Source of the DNA: an uncultured Aquimarina sp.
Lineage (GTDB): Bacteria; Bacteroidota; Bacteroidia; Flavobacteriales; Flavobacteriaceae
DNA: 64,000 nucleotides
Assembly: GCF_947500065.1 (NCBI RefSeq)
Contig: NZ_CANMQT010000005.1
Span: 372,001-436,000 of the forward strand
Direction: 5' to 3'
A program made the position numbers and the translations under genes. The notes under the pieces are model-generated. The model was not told the origin of the DNA and did no database searches. It was given only the letters and a program-made list of their open reading frames with translations. Numbering within the stretch: the first letter of the stretch is position 1; every line of letters starts with the position of its first letter. Positions 1 to 6,977 of the stretch are shown here, piece by piece.

Positions 1-1
1 C

Positions 2-163
2 GTATCAGATTTTAGAATAAAGGGGTATAAAAAACAGCTGTTAAAACTGGTTTCTGGATATCGGTTTAAATATGGATGGTATCAATTTCCTTATGAAATT
101 AAGGTATTACATAAAATCTGGAAATATCGTCAACCGGAAATTCAAGGGTTTTATTCAGAATAA
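2..163 (+). CDS. 3' end of an unidentified gene (partial)
   Basis: An open frame enters from the left edge and ends with TAA at 161-163. Only the last 53 residues are present. They are rich in Lys and aromatic residues and end in QGFYSE. I do not recognise the family. The next gene's ATG follows the stop directly, so the two are probably co-transcribed and co-translated, which suggests a role in the same glycan or surface-modification locus. Confidence 0.6.
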   Translation, partial: VSDFRIKGYKKQLLKLVSGYRFKYGWYQFPYEIKVLHKIWKYRQPEIQGFYSE

Positions 164-838
164 ATGAGACATCTAATTAAAAAGATACTACATCCTTTTC
201 TAAAACTAGGTGCTGATAGATATTATGCTAAACCAAGAATATATAGATACGAAGGTATAGAAGTGTTGGTTGAACCCAGTGTTTTTCCTCCTCATCTAAC
301 AATAAGTACCAAAATTTTGTTGGAGTACCTTAAAACGATCGATCTAAAGGAAAAATCTTTATTAGAACTTGGGTGTGGATCAGGCATCATTTCACTATTT
401 ACTGCTTCTAAAGGTGCAATTGTTACTGCTTCTGATATTAACACTATTGCCTTAAAAGCACTTACCAAAGCCTCAGAAAAAAATCAATTGCCAATTATTA
501 CCATTTATTCTGATTTATTTACTGATATTTCAACACTGCATTTTGATTATATTATTATTAACCCACCATATTATCCAAATCAACCAAAGAATATAAAAGA
601 ACAGGCTTGGTTCTGTGGTGAAAACTTTGAATACTTTGAGAGGCTTTTTTTACAACTCTCAAAATACGTAAATCCCTCAAACAACATCTTGATGATTCTA
701 TCAGAAGATTGTCAAATCAAAAAGATTAATGATATTGCTCATAAAAACAATCTTTTACTACAGTGTATTTTAGAGAAAAAGGTAATCTCTGAAAAAAATT
801 ACATTTTTAAAATATTAATAAATGAAAAAGTGGATTAA
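164..838 (+). CDS. HemK/PrmC-like SAM-dependent methyltransferase
   Basis: A 224-residue class I methyltransferase. Motif I (LLELGCGSG, residues 66-74) binds S-adenosylmethionine, and NPPYY (133-137) is the NPPY motif of enzymes that methylate amide or exocyclic amino nitrogens. The upstream VLVEPSVFPP segment is typical of HemK-like proteins. It is shorter than true PrmC (about 280 residues) and lacks its N-terminal helical domain, so the substrate is unknown. The start codon abuts the upstream stop, and the 3' end overlaps the next gene by 17 bp, which indicates an operon. The position beside SGNH and carbamoyltransferase genes suggests modification of a surface product (inference). Confidence 0.8.
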   Translation: MRHLIKKILHPFLKLGADRYYAKPRIYRYEGIEVLVEPSVFPPHLTISTKILLEYLKTIDLKEKSLLELGCGSGIISLFTASKGAIVTASDINTIALKALTKASEKNQLPIITIYSDLFTDISTLHFDYIIINPPYYPNQPKNIKEQAWFCGENFEYFERLFLQLSKYVNPSNNILMILSEDCQIKKINDIAHKNNLLLQCILEKKVISEKNYIFKILINEKVD

Positions 839-2006
839 AATTTTTACGATTAGTATCCGAAACACAGTAATACTCTTTTTTATATTAGAAATTTTTCTGC
901 ATTTTTTATTTCAATACAATGATGAAAATCGCTTTCATAAAAATGTAGATTTTAAAATAGCTTCTGGAGCGTATCAAGATATAGACCCTGAAATTATTAA
1001 GGAAATGTATGATGAATTACATCGCCTGGATACAGAATGGGCTCCTTATATTTATTATAAATTGAAGGAATTTGACGAAAAGTATCATCATATTAATGCC
1101 AATGGTATTCGAAAAACGGTAAATTTTAACCAGAAAAATAGAGCAAGTGCGTTTAAAGTTTTTTGTTTTGGAGGATCGACCTTGTTCGGAACAGGAACCA
1201 GAGAACAACACACTATTCCGTCTCGACTGTCGCATTATATTCATCAAAATTTTCCTAAAAAAAATATCGAAATCACAAATTTCGGATGCCACGGATACAC
1301 CAGGAGTATAGAAAACATTCAACTTCAGAGAGAAATTCTTAAAAATAACATTCCGGATCTGGTCATTTTTTATGATGGAGTTAATGAAGTAATATCCGCA
1401 TTTGAAAACAATGAAGCTGATCTTCCGGCTAGTTCTTTTAATCGTCGAAAAGAATTTAGAATATCTAATTATTATGGTAGAAAAATAAGTATGCTTTATT
1501 CATCAAGTAATATAAAAAGATTAGTAACCTACTTGCAAAAAAAAGTATTTAAAACAAAACCTATGCAGGTTTCAGATCCAGAAAATTTATCTACACAGAT
1601 TGCTCTGCAACATATTCGATCTTTTGAAATTACAAAAGCTCTAGGCAAACAGTATAATTTCAAGGTATATAATTTTCTTCAACCAATGATATTCTTAGAT
1701 AAACCTTTGACAAAACCCGAAAAAATTATGGCTAAAGATAATAGTCATTTCAGGTCATTATACATTAACACTTATAGAGATATTCTGAAACAGACAGAAT
1801 TAAGAAAAGATTCTACTTTTACAGATATCAGTTCCATTTTTATTGAAGATACTAATACAATTTATACGGATTTTTGTCACATAGCAGAAAGAGGGAATGA
1901 TAGTATTGCAAAAAAAATATTTAGTTATATTACACCTTCAATAGCAAAGGGTAATGAATCTAAAACAACGAATATACAAACGGAGACACTACAGAGTTTT
2001 CAGTAA
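822..2006 (+). CDS. membrane-anchored SGNH/GDSL-family protein
   Basis: 394 residues with an N-terminal membrane segment (about residues 8-30) and an SGNH-hydrolase-like domain. Block I is FGGST with the likely nucleophile Ser119, block II is NFGCHG (153-158), block III is GVNE (Asn188), and block V is DFCH (Asp350, His353). Proteins of this type remove or transfer acyl groups on polysaccharides. The domain faces the periplasm if the N-terminal segment acts as an anchor. The gene overlaps the methyltransferase before it. Its 3' end also overlaps, tail to tail, a small minus-strand gene ending at 1960. The substrate is unknown. Confidence 0.78.
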   Translation: MKKWIKIFTISIRNTVILFFILEIFLHFLFQYNDENRFHKNVDFKIASGAYQDIDPEIIKEMYDELHRLDTEWAPYIYYKLKEFDEKYHHINANGIRKTVNFNQKNRASAFKVFCFGGSTLFGTGTREQHTIPSRLSHYIHQNFPKKNIEITNFGCHGYTRSIENIQLQREILKNNIPDLVIFYDGVNEVISAFENNEADLPASSFNRRKEFRISNYYGRKISMLYSSSNIKRLVTYLQKKVFKTKPMQVSDPENLSTQIALQHIRSFEITKALGKQYNFKVYNFLQPMIFLDKPLTKPEKIMAKDNSHFRSLYINTYRDILKQTELRKDSTFTDISSIFIEDTNTIYTDFCHIAERGNDSIAKKIFSYITPSIAKGNESKTTNIQTETLQSFQ

Positions 2007-2118
2007 ATACCAATAGTGCCCCTAATAGCACCAATACTATAATAATTGGTATTAACCAATACTTTTTTTGATGCATTAAAAACTTTAGAAACTCTAAAAA
2101 TATCCCGGACTTATTCAT
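1960..2118 (-). CDS. small membrane protein, DUF5989 family
   Basis: A 52-residue protein: start MNKSGIFLEFLKF, a Lys-Lys-Tyr-Trp turn, one hydrophobic helix (about residues 22-40), then the tail SVVSPFVYSLF. This KKYWLIP/helix/SPFVYSLF layout is the DUF5989 pattern, usually found next to carbamoyltransferase and SxtJ genes, as here. The ATG at 2118 lies 2 bp after the SxtJ stop. The last 47 bp overlap the convergent SGNH gene. It is short enough to be missed by gene callers. The function is unknown; it is presumably a small partner of the SxtJ/carbamoyltransferase module. Confidence 0.82.
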   Translation of the reverse strand: MNKSGIFLEFLKFLMHQKKYWLIPIIIVLVLLGALLVFTENSVVSPFVYSLF

Positions 2119-2120
2119 TT

Positions 2121-2528
2121 TTAATACAGTTTTTCATAATCAATACTTTCTTTTTTATCGACCCATCCTGTAATCACTTTCTTCTTATTTGTGATTTTTA
2201 GAAGTAAGGTAATCGGACTTAAAAGCAGATAATATACAATACCTAAAATAATAAAAGAACTGATCTCTCCCAAAATATTCCCTATAAATAACCAGATAAA
2301 TAGGAAAGGATAAAATACTACTGGAATTAAAAATACAACTATTAGTAAAATAACAGATCCTATTGCTGTATATAACTGTTTAGAATTTAATATCAATCCT
2401 TCTTTATAAACAGACACAAAAAAAAGTAATAATAAAAAAGCAATGATCAACCCTCCAAATTGTCTTTGTTTTCTTTTAGCATTACTATTCTGATGAACTG
2501 TTTCTAAAGTATCTTTAATCCAACTCAT
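2121..2528 (-). CDS. SxtJ-family membrane protein
   Basis: 135 residues with three or four hydrophobic segments between about residues 27 and 111. The charged N-terminus is MSWIKDTLETV, and the soluble tail contains GWVDKKES. The topology and the partners match the SxtJ family, named after the saxitoxin cluster but widespread in polysaccharide loci beside carbamoyltransferases. The biochemical role is unknown. It overlaps the carbamoyltransferase stop by 14 bp, so translation is probably coupled, and it is followed by the DUF5989 gene. Confidence 0.78.
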   Translation of the reverse strand: MSWIKDTLETVHQNSNAKRKQRQFGGLIIAFLLLLFFVSVYKEGLILNSKQLYTAIGSVILLIVVFLIPVVFYPFLFIWLFIGNILGEISSFIILGIVYYLLLSPITLLLKITNKKKVITGWVDKKESIDYEKLY

Positions 2529-4266
2529 ACTCCACTTGTTTAGAAAGGGTTTCGCTTACATTCTTGTTTTTTTCTTTCTGTATTATGTAATTACCCAATA
2601 CTAATATATCCATTTCTGTCTGAAAAAAGCACTTCAACGCATCTAATGGCGAAGCCACTATTGGTTCTCCTCGCACATTAAACGATGTATTAATCAATAC
2701 TGGGCAAGAAGTTTTCTGTTCAAAAGATGAAAGTACTTGATGTAGTAATGGATTCTCTTCTTTACATAGTGTTTGTACTCTGGCTGTACCATCTTCATGA
2801 ATACAAGATGGTATTTTATCTTTCTTATTACTTCTATATGTAAAAAGCATATATTTAGAAGATTGAATATGAGAAAACCAATCCTTTGCTTTTTCCTCTA
2901 AAACAATAGGAGCAAAAGGTCTAAATCCTTCTCTTTTTTTGATACGCATATTCACGTGTGTTTTCATATCTTCATATAAAGGACTTGCCAGGATACTTCG
3001 ATTCCCCAATGCTCTTGGTCCAAACTCCATTTTACCTTGAAACCACCCTATTATCTTTTTATTCTTAAGTTCATTTGAAACTTCATCACAAAGTTCTTTA
3101 TCATTAGATAACGTATAATCAATCTGATGCTCTTGCAAAGTAGCTTCTATATTTTCTTTACTATAACTTATTCCCAGATACGCCTGTTCAGTTAATGTAT
3201 TATCGATATAACTTCTTTCACGCTTCAGGTAATGATACCATCCAACAAAAGCAGCTCCTATTGCTCCCCCACTATCACCTGAAGCAGGTTGCACCCATAC
3301 ATCTTTATAAATACTATTCTTGATTAATTCACCATTAGCTTTACAATTCAATGCTACACCACCAGAAAGGCATAAATTTTCCATTCCAGTTATCTTTTGA
3401 GCATAGGTAGTTATAGTTTGCAAAAAGTCTTCTGTAATGGCTTGTATGGAACTTGCTACATCACAATAAAAGGAAGTCATTTCGCCATCAGGTTTTCTAG
3501 CTGTTTGCCCTAATACATCACAAAAGTTATTATTTATGGTAGATTCTCCTTTATCAAAGGAAAAATATTTTAAATTCAAAATAACCTCTCCCATATCAGA
3601 AATAGTCACAAAATGATCTAAAATCAAATCTGTGTATACAGGTTTACCATATGGAGCTAACCCCATTAATTTATATTCTCCAGAATTCACCTTAAAACCG
3701 CAATATTGAGTAAAAGCACTATATAAAAGCCCGAAGGAATGTGGATAATGTTGCTCCTTTATAATTTTTACTGTATTATTTCTTCCAATTCCTATGGTGG
3801 TACAGGCTTTTTCTCCTACTCCATCTATAGTGACAATAACACTTTCTGTATAAGGAGAAGAAAAGAAAGTACCGGCAGCATGTGCTTCGTGGTGTTCTGA
3901 AAACAACATTTTACCAGAATATTGCAATTCTTTTTTAATAATCGCAAGAATCCATAATTTAGTTTTTGTCCAGGATTTAATAGATTTTTTAAAAAAAGAA
4001 AAACCGAAAGGAGCCTGCTCCTGAATTGAATTAATGATTCTATCAAATTTTAGAAAGGGTTTTTCATAAAAAACAACTAATGATAGTTCTTTTATTCCTA
4101 TTCCAGCTTCCCTCAGACAAAACTCAATGGCTTGTTTAGGAAAAGAAGGGTCATGTTTTTTTCTGGTAAATCGTTCTTCTTGAGCGGCAGCAACTATTTT
4201 ACCATCTTTTAGTATGCAAGCCGCTGAATCATGATAAAACGCAGAAATTCCTAATACAAAACTCAC
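2515..4266 (-). CDS. carbamoyltransferase (NodU/CmcH family)
   Basis: A 583-residue enzyme that transfers a carbamoyl group from carbamoyl phosphate, via carbamoyl-adenylate, to a hydroxyl of a sugar or small molecule. The N-terminal half has the Kae1-like metal and nucleotide site, with HDSAA at residues 12-16, EHHEAHAA and TIDGVGE. The C-terminal carbamoyltransferase domain carries FQGKMEFGPRALGNRSI and a late LINTSFNVRGEPIV block. Length is normal. It is the second gene of an operon, 3 bp after an SGNH gene and followed by SxtJ and DUF5989. The context points to decoration of an exopolysaccharide or O-antigen; the acceptor is not evident. Confidence 0.93.
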   Translation of the reverse strand: MSFVLGISAFYHDSAACILKDGKIVAAAQEERFTRKKHDPSFPKQAIEFCLREAGIGIKELSLVVFYEKPFLKFDRIINSIQEQAPFGFSFFKKSIKSWTKTKLWILAIIKKELQYSGKMLFSEHHEAHAAGTFFSSPYTESVIVTIDGVGEKACTTIGIGRNNTVKIIKEQHYPHSFGLLYSAFTQYCGFKVNSGEYKLMGLAPYGKPVYTDLILDHFVTISDMGEVILNLKYFSFDKGESTINNNFCDVLGQTARKPDGEMTSFYCDVASSIQAITEDFLQTITTYAQKITGMENLCLSGGVALNCKANGELIKNSIYKDVWVQPASGDSGGAIGAAFVGWYHYLKRERSYIDNTLTEQAYLGISYSKENIEATLQEHQIDYTLSNDKELCDEVSNELKNKKIIGWFQGKMEFGPRALGNRSILASPLYEDMKTHVNMRIKKREGFRPFAPIVLEEKAKDWFSHIQSSKYMLFTYRSNKKDKIPSCIHEDGTARVQTLCKEENPLLHQVLSSFEQKTSCPVLINTSFNVRGEPIVASPLDALKCFFQTEMDILVLGNYIIQKEKNKNVSETLSKQVEYELD

Positions 4267-4269
4267 AAA

Positions 4270-5256
4270 CTATTTATTTAATAATAATTGTTTTTTTAAA
4301 TAATTACCTAAAACTTTCTGTCCCAAATCATTTAAATGAGGATCATTTTCATAATATAAACGATAATGTAATGAATCCGACTCCCTTAATTTTTCTAATG
4401 GATTAACTAAAGAAACATTTTTATACGACTTTAAATCTAAGGAAGCTTTTTTAAAAAAACCATAATATGTTCTATTAAATTCATCTTCTTCTAAAAAAGT
4501 TGCTCCTATTTGTTTAAGATTATTGTAGTAAAATGAATTTAACTGTGCACAGTGGGGAATAAAAACGATATAAACATTAGTATCAAGCGGAATTTCTGTT
4601 ATAAATTTTTCTACTTCTCTAATCCAGATTGCGTATCTATTTTTGAAATCTCCTTCAATCACTACCGATTTATATAAATATTCTGGATCAGATTTAAAAT
4701 ATAATTTACTTCTTGGATTGTAATTATCAATACTAAAGGATTCTTTCAAAATATTAAAACCTGTTTTTCTTTTTACTGATTTAAAGCCTCCTAACCTAGC
4801 ATTAATATAGGAACTACTTAAAATAATATCAGACATATCCCAGTACACGTTTCTTGCGAAGGATATTTTTTTATAATTCGTTAAATGATTCACATCTGTA
4901 AGATCATTACCTACATATACCTGATATATAATATTTTTAGGAGTATACTTTTTTAACCTACGATGTATAAAAGTATTCACTTGTTTGATTCCGATGCCAG
5001 GTATACTAGAATTAATGAAAGTTTTATCTTTTGATTGTCTTAAATAATCCACATAATTATTTCCTGCTGCAGAAAAAGAGTCTCCAAATACTAAATAATC
5101 CACATCCTTAGACTCTATATCCTTAGTCTCATTTAGTGCTTCAAACTCGCCTTTATAAAAATCAATAATCGAAAACCTGTAGGACAATTCAAAAAGTAAA
5201 ACAACTATCATGAAAATTATAATTGTCTGAAATAAGAATCGAAACAGTTTCTTCAC
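4270..5256 (-). CDS. membrane-anchored SGNH-like protein
   Basis: 328 residues with an N-terminal membrane helix (about 8-24) and an SGNH-like fold. FGDSF (Asp59, Ser60) is block I, SSIPGIG block II, VGND block III, and DPHLNDLG gives Asp305 and His307 of block V. Such proteins are esterases or acyltransferases of surface polysaccharides. It is the first gene of the carbamoyltransferase operon, and the consensus promoter at 5286-5316 leaves a leader of about 20 nt. It is only distantly similar to the SGNH protein at 822-2006, so the locus carries two different members. Confidence 0.78.
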   Translation of the reverse strand: MKKLFRFLFQTIIIFMIVVLLFELSYRFSIIDFYKGEFEALNETKDIESKDVDYLVFGDSFSAAGNNYVDYLRQSKDKTFINSSIPGIGIKQVNTFIHRRLKKYTPKNIIYQVYVGNDLTDVNHLTNYKKISFARNVYWDMSDIILSSSYINARLGGFKSVKRKTGFNILKESFSIDNYNPRSKLYFKSDPEYLYKSVVIEGDFKNRYAIWIREVEKFITEIPLDTNVYIVFIPHCAQLNSFYYNNLKQIGATFLEEDEFNRTYYGFFKKASLDLKSYKNVSLVNPLEKLRESDSLHYRLYYENDPHLNDLGQKVLGNYLKKQLLLNK

Positions 5257-5285
5257 GTATAGAAATTTTTGTCGGTTAACTAACA

Positions 5286-5316
5286 GTAAACTTACTATTT
5301 ATAAATAATAAATCAA
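5286..5316 (-). promoter_or_regulatory. promoter of the carbamoyltransferase operon
   Basis: Minus-strand TTG at 5316-5314, exactly 19 bp, then TAAGTTTAC at 5294-5286. This matches the Bacteroidota primary-sigma consensus TTG-N19-TAnnTTTG except for the last base. The start of transcription would fall near 5279, just before the SGNH gene start at 5256. Confidence 0.65.
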
Positions 5317-5429
5317 GCTACTAACTTAACTAGTTATTTTTTTCAAGGGTTATTAAATAGTTTGAAACTAAAAGAACAATGAGTTTTGATTTTTTTATAG
5401 GGTTAGTTTATTATAGCGTTTCTAATAAA

Positions 5430-5954
5430 TTAAAACATTAATGGTTCCTTTTTACTAAAATCCTCTGCCTCAATTACTTTCCCATTGATTGTAGTAGTAT
5501 CCCAATCTTGTGTGATTTTCCAGATACCTTTGATTTTTTTTAATACAATATGAAATTGACCATATATATATTGAGTTTCATTATTTATCGTAATACCGAT
5601 TTTATAAAAACCTACTTCATAAGAAGTATCTTCATTAGTATGCCTGCTATCAAACCAAAAATCAAGTTTTATCTGTGTTTTGCTTTCTTTTGAAGTTTTA
5701 AGACGCTTCAGGTTCTTATCCTTAAACTCATTCTTAGTATCAATTCCTTCTGGTGTCACACGTAATACCTCATCTGCATATATCGCATTTAATGACTCTC
5801 CATCTAGCGCTTCATATGCTTTCTGAAAGGGTTCCCAAACGGTTTGATCAATATTTTTTTGAATTTCTGCTACATTGATTTGTCCTATTATATTGGGACT
5901 TAAGGATAATAACAAAAGAAAAAAGAAGAGACGCATGATAAAAGTTTTATCCAA
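5430..5954 (-). CDS. secreted NTF2-like (DUF4440/SnoaL-type) protein
   Basis: 174 residues with a signal peptide (MRLFFFLLLLSLS, cleavage near IIGQ) and a cone-shaped NTF2-like domain. The features are a helical FQKAYEALDGESLNAIYADEV block, then strands ending in KGIWKITQDWD. Proteins of this fold bind or isomerise small ligands or are ligand-free scaffolds, so no activity can be assigned. The start could be 5954 or the internal ATG at 5936, which begins directly at the hydrophobic stretch. It appears monocistronic. A perfect hairpin terminator lies just upstream (5964-5989). Confidence 0.7.
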   Translation of the reverse strand: MDKTFIMRLFFFLLLLSLSPNIIGQINVAEIQKNIDQTVWEPFQKAYEALDGESLNAIYADEVLRVTPEGIDTKNEFKDKNLKRLKTSKESKTQIKLDFWFDSRHTNEDTSYEVGFYKIGITINNETQYIYGQFHIVLKKIKGIWKITQDWDTTTINGKVIEAEDFSKKEPLMF

Positions 5955-5963
5955 AATACAAAA

Positions 5964-5989
5964 AACCAGCTACATTGCTGTAGCTGGTT
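5964..5989 (-). terminator. Rho-independent terminator without an obvious gene
   Basis: A perfect 11-bp stem (AACCAGCTACA / TGTAGCTGGTT) with loop TTGC. On the minus strand it is followed by a T-rich run (TTTTTTGTATTTT). It would end minus-strand transcription coming from the right, where only the IS110 remnant now lies, so its cognate gene may have been lost. Confidence 0.75.
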
Positions 5990-6078
5990 ATTATCTTTAT
6001 ATTATTACTCATGATCGGCACGAGCCAGCCTAGGGTTCTTAACGTTTATTTTTTTACTCTAACCGCTTACTCAGAATG

Positions 6079-6125
6079 CTGCGAAGTTGCAAACTATCGC
6101 AGAGCATCACTCTTCGGAGAGCAGG
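6079..6125. repeat. structured 47-bp repeat, copy 1
   Basis: It starts with CTGCGA and its partner TCGCAG, making a 6-bp stem, followed by CTCTTCGGAG, a TTCG tetraloop hairpin, and ends in GAGCAGG. It is 37/47 identical to the copy at 6479-6525, with both hairpins kept. It abuts the broken start of the IS110 transposase. It resembles a REP-type element. Confidence 0.6.
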
Positions 6126-6372
6126 TATTTCAAAATTAACATTTGATGTAGCTATTATTAGCAATTTCAATAAGCCTAATTCTTATGTCTTTGATAATAC
6201 CAACAAAGGAATTAGTGCTTTTCTAAGGTTACTTAAAAACCAAAATATCCAACTATCAGACACTCTTATTTGTATGGAACATACAGGTGTTTATGGAAAG
6301 CTAATTATCCTCGCTCTAAGAAGTTTGAAACTTCGTAGTTATTACAATTTACATTTTTTGTTACTTTTTTGA
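6122..6372 (+). pseudogene. truncated IS110-family transposase
   Basis: The frame GISKLTFDVAI followed later by NKGISAFLRLLKN and CMEHTGVYGK is the N-terminal DEDD (RuvC-like) domain of IS110-family transposases. A full protein is 300-400 residues; here only about 80 remain before the match ends at a GAAGTTT/AAACTTC palindrome near 6327. The expected GIDxSK start is altered to GISK, and the true start codon is replaced by a structured repeat. The element is dead: the catalytic C-terminal serine domain and any bridge RNA region are missing. Confidence 0.75.
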
Positions 6373-6478
6373 TAGTAATTTGCAATTACTAAACATGTTT
6401 TTTTGACCAATCTCTTTTGCACAGTGTGCAGCAATTGTTGTAAACTTCCATAAAAATTAACCACTCTTTAACGTGTTG

Positions 6479-6525
6479 CTGCGAAGTCACAGACGTTCGC
6501 AGAGCGAAACACTTCGAAGAGCAGG
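6479..6525. repeat. structured 47-bp repeat, copy 2
   Basis: It carries the stem CTGCGAA/TTCGCAG, then the palindrome CTTCGAAG and the same GAGCAGG end. The start lies exactly 400 bp from the start of copy 1, on the other side of the transposase remnant. Some differences from copy 1 preserve the stems, which suggests selection or an origin from a structured repeat family. A third, partial unit (CTCTTCGAGGAGCTAGG) follows near 6535-6551. Confidence 0.6.
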
Positions 6526-6570
6526 ATTTATTAACTCTTCGAGGAGCTAGGATATCCAAAAGCAATTGAC

Positions 6571-6600
6571 ATAAAAAAACCACCCGGAAGGTGGCTTTCT
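6571..6600 (-). terminator. terminator of the RHS operon
   Basis: Stem CCACC/GGTGG (6580-6584 and 6590-6594) followed on the minus strand by TTTTTTTAT. It lies just beyond the stop of the lipoprotein gene at 6609. Confidence 0.75.
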
Positions 6601-6608
6601 TTTATTAT

Positions 6609-6977
6609 TTAATTTATTAGATATACATTTTTGGTTTTCTTATTATACCTTAATTTTTTATGATTTATGGAATACCAAGCCGTCCAATTATGATAATCTT
6701 GTACAGTAGGTGGAAGTTGACCATCAAACTGTATGTCTGCTTCAGATTTATGTCCAGTTAGTTTTTCGAAAAAATTTCTTGCTTTAACAAGATCTTCATC
6801 TTTCACTTTTATCAGATAAAAATTATAATTTTCAATAAACTCAAGCTGTCTTTCATATTCTATACAGGCTTTCTTGTCAATAGAATCATATTTTGTCTTA
6901 GTAATAGAGCAAGATGTAAATAACAAAAATACTATTACTATAAGATTACCTTTGATCAATATTTGTAACATTTCCAT
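6609..6977 (-). CDS. small lipoprotein overlapping the RHS gene (possible immunity protein)
   Basis: About 122 residues from ATG 6977 (MEMLQILIK), with a lipoprotein signal ending in the lipobox LFTSC. The mature part has a LPPTVQDYHNWTAWY segment and a basic C-terminus. I know no family for it. The start lies inside the RHS gene, which ends at 6946, so the genes overlap by 32 bp and are probably translationally coupled. A small, unrelated gene coupled to the variable end of an RHS protein is the usual place for an immunity gene. A lipoprotein would act in the periplasm or at the outer membrane (inference). Confidence 0.6.
   Translation of the reverse strand: MEMLQILIKGNLIVIVFLLFTSCSITKTKYDSIDKKACIEYERQLEFIENYNFYLIKVKDEDLVKARNFFEKLTGHKSEADIQFDGQLPPTVQDYHNWTAWYSINHKKLRYNKKTKNVYLIN

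Noticed and set aside
6389..6583. 64-codon minus-strand frame
   Set aside because: It runs through structured repeat copy 2 and has no recognisable domain.
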